Origin: Flavobacterium sinopsychrotolerans
GTDB lineage: Bacteria; Bacteroidota; Bacteroidia; Flavobacteriales; Flavobacteriaceae
Assembly: GCF_900110375.1 (NCBI RefSeq)
Contig: NZ_FODN01000001.1
Location: 806,001 to 870,000, forward strand
DNA: 64,000 nucleotides
Reading direction: 5' to 3'
Positions within the stretch are counted from its first letter, which is position 1, and every line of letters begins with the position of its first letter. This document shows, piece after piece, positions 62,580 through 64,000 of the stretch. Made by a program: the position numbers and the translations under genes. A model generated the notes under the pieces. That model saw nothing but the letters and a program-made list of their open reading frames with translations, did no database searches and was not told the DNA's origin.

Positions 62580-63833
62580 TTATCTTGGTGACAGCCACCC
62601 TTCAGGATTGTTATATGTCGTATTTTGAAGGATTAGGAATTTAATGATTGTTTTACCCGTTTCCCCATTGGTTCTTACTTTTCCAAGGCTTTGCTTGATA
62701 CTCACTTTATCGCCTTTGCTAACATTCACAGAACTTAGATTTTGATAGACCGTGAAGTAATCCCCATGTTGTATCATTACCGCTTTGTTTACGGGTGACA
62801 AAACAATAACGCTGGTTACTTCTCCGCCAAAAACGGCTCTGGCACTTGCGCCTTTGTCAGTGGTGATTTCTACACCGCTATTGTGTACGATTATCGTATT
62901 AAACAATGGATGCGTTTGGTTGCCGTATCCTAATGACACATATCCTTTTTCAACAGGGTAAGGCAATCTTCCTCTGTTGGCTCTAAAATTATCTGCAACA
63001 ATTTTGGCTTCCGGAGTTAACTCAATTTTGGATGATGACACCGCAGCTTTAGAAACCGGGGCATTCGGATTGGCTTTTGCCTTTTCTAAGGCTGCTTTCC
63101 TGTTGGCTGCAGCAATAGCTTCCCGAATTAATTTATTGATTTGCCTGTCAATTTTTTTGTACTCTTGTTGTCTTTTTCTAATTTCTTGGGAAATCTTATT
63201 CTTATCTTTTTTGATAACGCTTACCAACTTTAACTGCTCTTTTTTCTCTTTTTCAAGTGACAATCGTTCTTTTTCGTTTTCAGCAATCAGTTTTTGTTTT
63301 GCTGTTTTTTGTACGTTTAGTTTTTGATTAAAATCCGTAAGCTTATTCGACTTCGTTTTTATTTCTTCACCCTGCATTTTTCTATAGCTGGTGTATTGCT
63401 TCATATACTGGGCTCTTTTGTAAGCCTGTAAAAAATTTTCAGACGACAATAAGAACATTGCTCTACTTTCGGCTGAACGACTTTTATATGATTTCACAAT
63501 CATTTCGGCATAATCCTCCTTAAGTTCTGCCAATTCTTTCTTCAATTTATTAATCTGAACTTGATTAATATACATGTCATTACTCAGCAATTTGGTTTGC
63601 TTTTCAGTCGTGTTTATTAATTTTTCTTTAAGCTTTATTTTAGTGCTTTGAATAATCACTACGTTAACAGCAGATTTTTCTTTTTTCTTTACAGATTGTA
63701 ATAACTTTTCATTTTCTCTAATTTCTTTTTGAATTTGAGCTTTACGTTCTTCTAATTTTTCTTGTTGTGATTCCTGACTCCACAGTAATGAAGTCATACA
63801 GATAAAAATTAGGCTTAGGAGAAATTTTGGCAT
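62580..63833 (-). CDS. EnvC-like coiled-coil protein with degenerate M23 (LytM) domain
   Basis: A 417-aa exported protein. The signal peptide (ending LLWSQ) is followed by a long Lys/Glu-rich coiled coil (about 20-245) and a C-terminal LytM domain (about 290-417: GRLPYPVEKGYVSLGYGNQTHP, GVEITTDKGASARAVFGGEV, VMIQHGDYFTVYQNLSSVNVSKGD). The zinc motif HxGxD reads NSGVE, and the HxH motif reads IKF, so key ligands are lost. It is therefore probably a non-catalytic amidase activator, as E. coli EnvC is. It lies 23 bp downstream of the DUF4292 gene. Confidence 0.88.
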   Translation of the reverse strand: MPKFLLSLIFICMTSLLWSQESQQEKLEERKAQIQKEIRENEKLLQSVKKKEKSAVNVVIIQSTKIKLKEKLINTTEKQTKLLSNDMYINQVQINKLKKELAELKEDYAEMIVKSYKSRSAESRAMFLLSSENFLQAYKRAQYMKQYTSYRKMQGEEIKTKSNKLTDFNQKLNVQKTAKQKLIAENEKERLSLEKEKKEQLKLVSVIKKDKNKISQEIRKRQQEYKKIDRQINKLIREAIAAANRKAALEKAKANPNAPVSKAAVSSSKIELTPEAKIVADNFRANRGRLPYPVEKGYVSLGYGNQTHPLFNTIIVHNSGVEITTDKGASARAVFGGEVTSVIVLSPVNKAVMIQHGDYFTVYQNLSSVNVSKGDKVSIKQSLGKVRTNGETGKTIIKFLILQNTTYNNPEGWLSPR

Positions 63834-63856
63834 ATCGAAAAAATATTTTTGCTAAT

Positions 63857-64000
63857 TTACTTAATTATAATTCTTTTGTACCCATTTGGAACACTATAAG
63901 GAAAAGAAAGTTCTTCATTGAAAGTTACCGAGTTGTATTCCAGATTGATTTCGGTATTTCCTTTCTTCTGAAATGTATTGATCAGGACACTTGTAGGCAA
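63857..64000 (-). CDS. DUF4292 family protein, 3' end only
   Basis: The window ends inside this gene. The visible C-terminal 47 residues (..INLEYNSVTFNEELSFPYSVP, then NGYKRIIIK) match the end of DUF4292 outer-membrane-associated lipoproteins, which commonly precede the M23 gene in Flavobacteriaceae. The frame is open to the window edge and stops at 63857-63859. Only 23 bp separate it from the EnvC-like gene, so the two are probably in one operon. Confidence 0.75.
   Translation of the reverse strand: MPTSVLINTFQKKGNTEINLEYNSVTFNEELSFPYSVPNGYKRIIIK

Overview
The window reads as chromosomal DNA of a Flavobacterium-like member of the Bacteroidota. The evidence is the AT-rich intergenic DNA, -7 promoter elements of the form TAnnTTTG (several with a TTTG about 18-21 nt upstream), and gene families typical of Flavobacteriaceae: DUF2480, DUF3078, DUF2452, DUF4292, DUF5689, DUF6377, GH97, two TonB-dependent receptors and an SDR-type L-threonine dehydrogenase. 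There is one tRNA (Asn, GTT) and no rRNA, prophage or CRISPR array.

Layout. 0-8.3 kb: an orphan response regulator, a metallophosphatase, a small beta-barrel protein, an ALDH7-type dehydrogenase, 3-hydroxyanthranilate dioxygenase, a secreted EEP hydrolase, an S66 carboxypeptidase, YraN and an ACT-like protein. 8.3-19.5 kb: mfd behind an overlapping lipoprotein gene, threonine dehydrogenase, an FAD oxidoreductase, M1 and S8 peptidases and an MBL hydrolase. 19.6-33.2 kb: the iron-sulfur cluster assembly (SUF) locus. sufA, sufB, sufC, sufD, sufS, sufE and a DUF59 gene are present, with DUF2480 and DUF3078 genes at the end. Other genes lie between them: a flavodoxin-fold reductase, an opposite-strand lipoprotein and serine hydrolase, a small secreted protein, a GxxExxY protein and an ABC exporter. 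33.2-35.8 kb: an accessory stretch with a REP-associated transposase inside its own inverted REP hairpins, then a 460-aa protein with a C-terminal PD-(D/E)xK nuclease-like domain, then another REP-like pair. 35.8-53.5 kb: HflX, a DUF6377 regulator with a GH97 glycosidase, an FKBP isomerase, a TonB receptor with a DUF5689 lipoprotein, an MFS transporter, two oxidoreductases, RseP and tRNA-Asn. 53.6-64 kb: a PRISE-type reductase and Crp-like regulator, a PQQ sugar dehydrogenase with a cytochrome c, a second TonB receptor, a lipoprotein with a polysaccharide deacetylase, an EnvC-like protein and the 3' end of a DUF4292 gene.

The least expected content is a set of repeat families between genes. 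(1) A roughly 580-bp unit consists of a GxxExxY gene bounded by 30-bp inverted repeats (28/30 matches). It fills the gap between sufE and the DUF59 gene. The same CATATAAG motif recurs six times in an array near 50.2-50.6 kb that has no gene of its own. (2) A structured element of about 75-130 bp (AGCCC-GAT...hairpin...GCTCCT) occurs four times, each time close to gene 3' ends. (3) A RAYT sits inside inverted REP hairpins. (4) Palindromes based on AACCATTAAG lie in the SUF locus. No function was tested. All names rest on motif reading and remembered family features, not on database searches.
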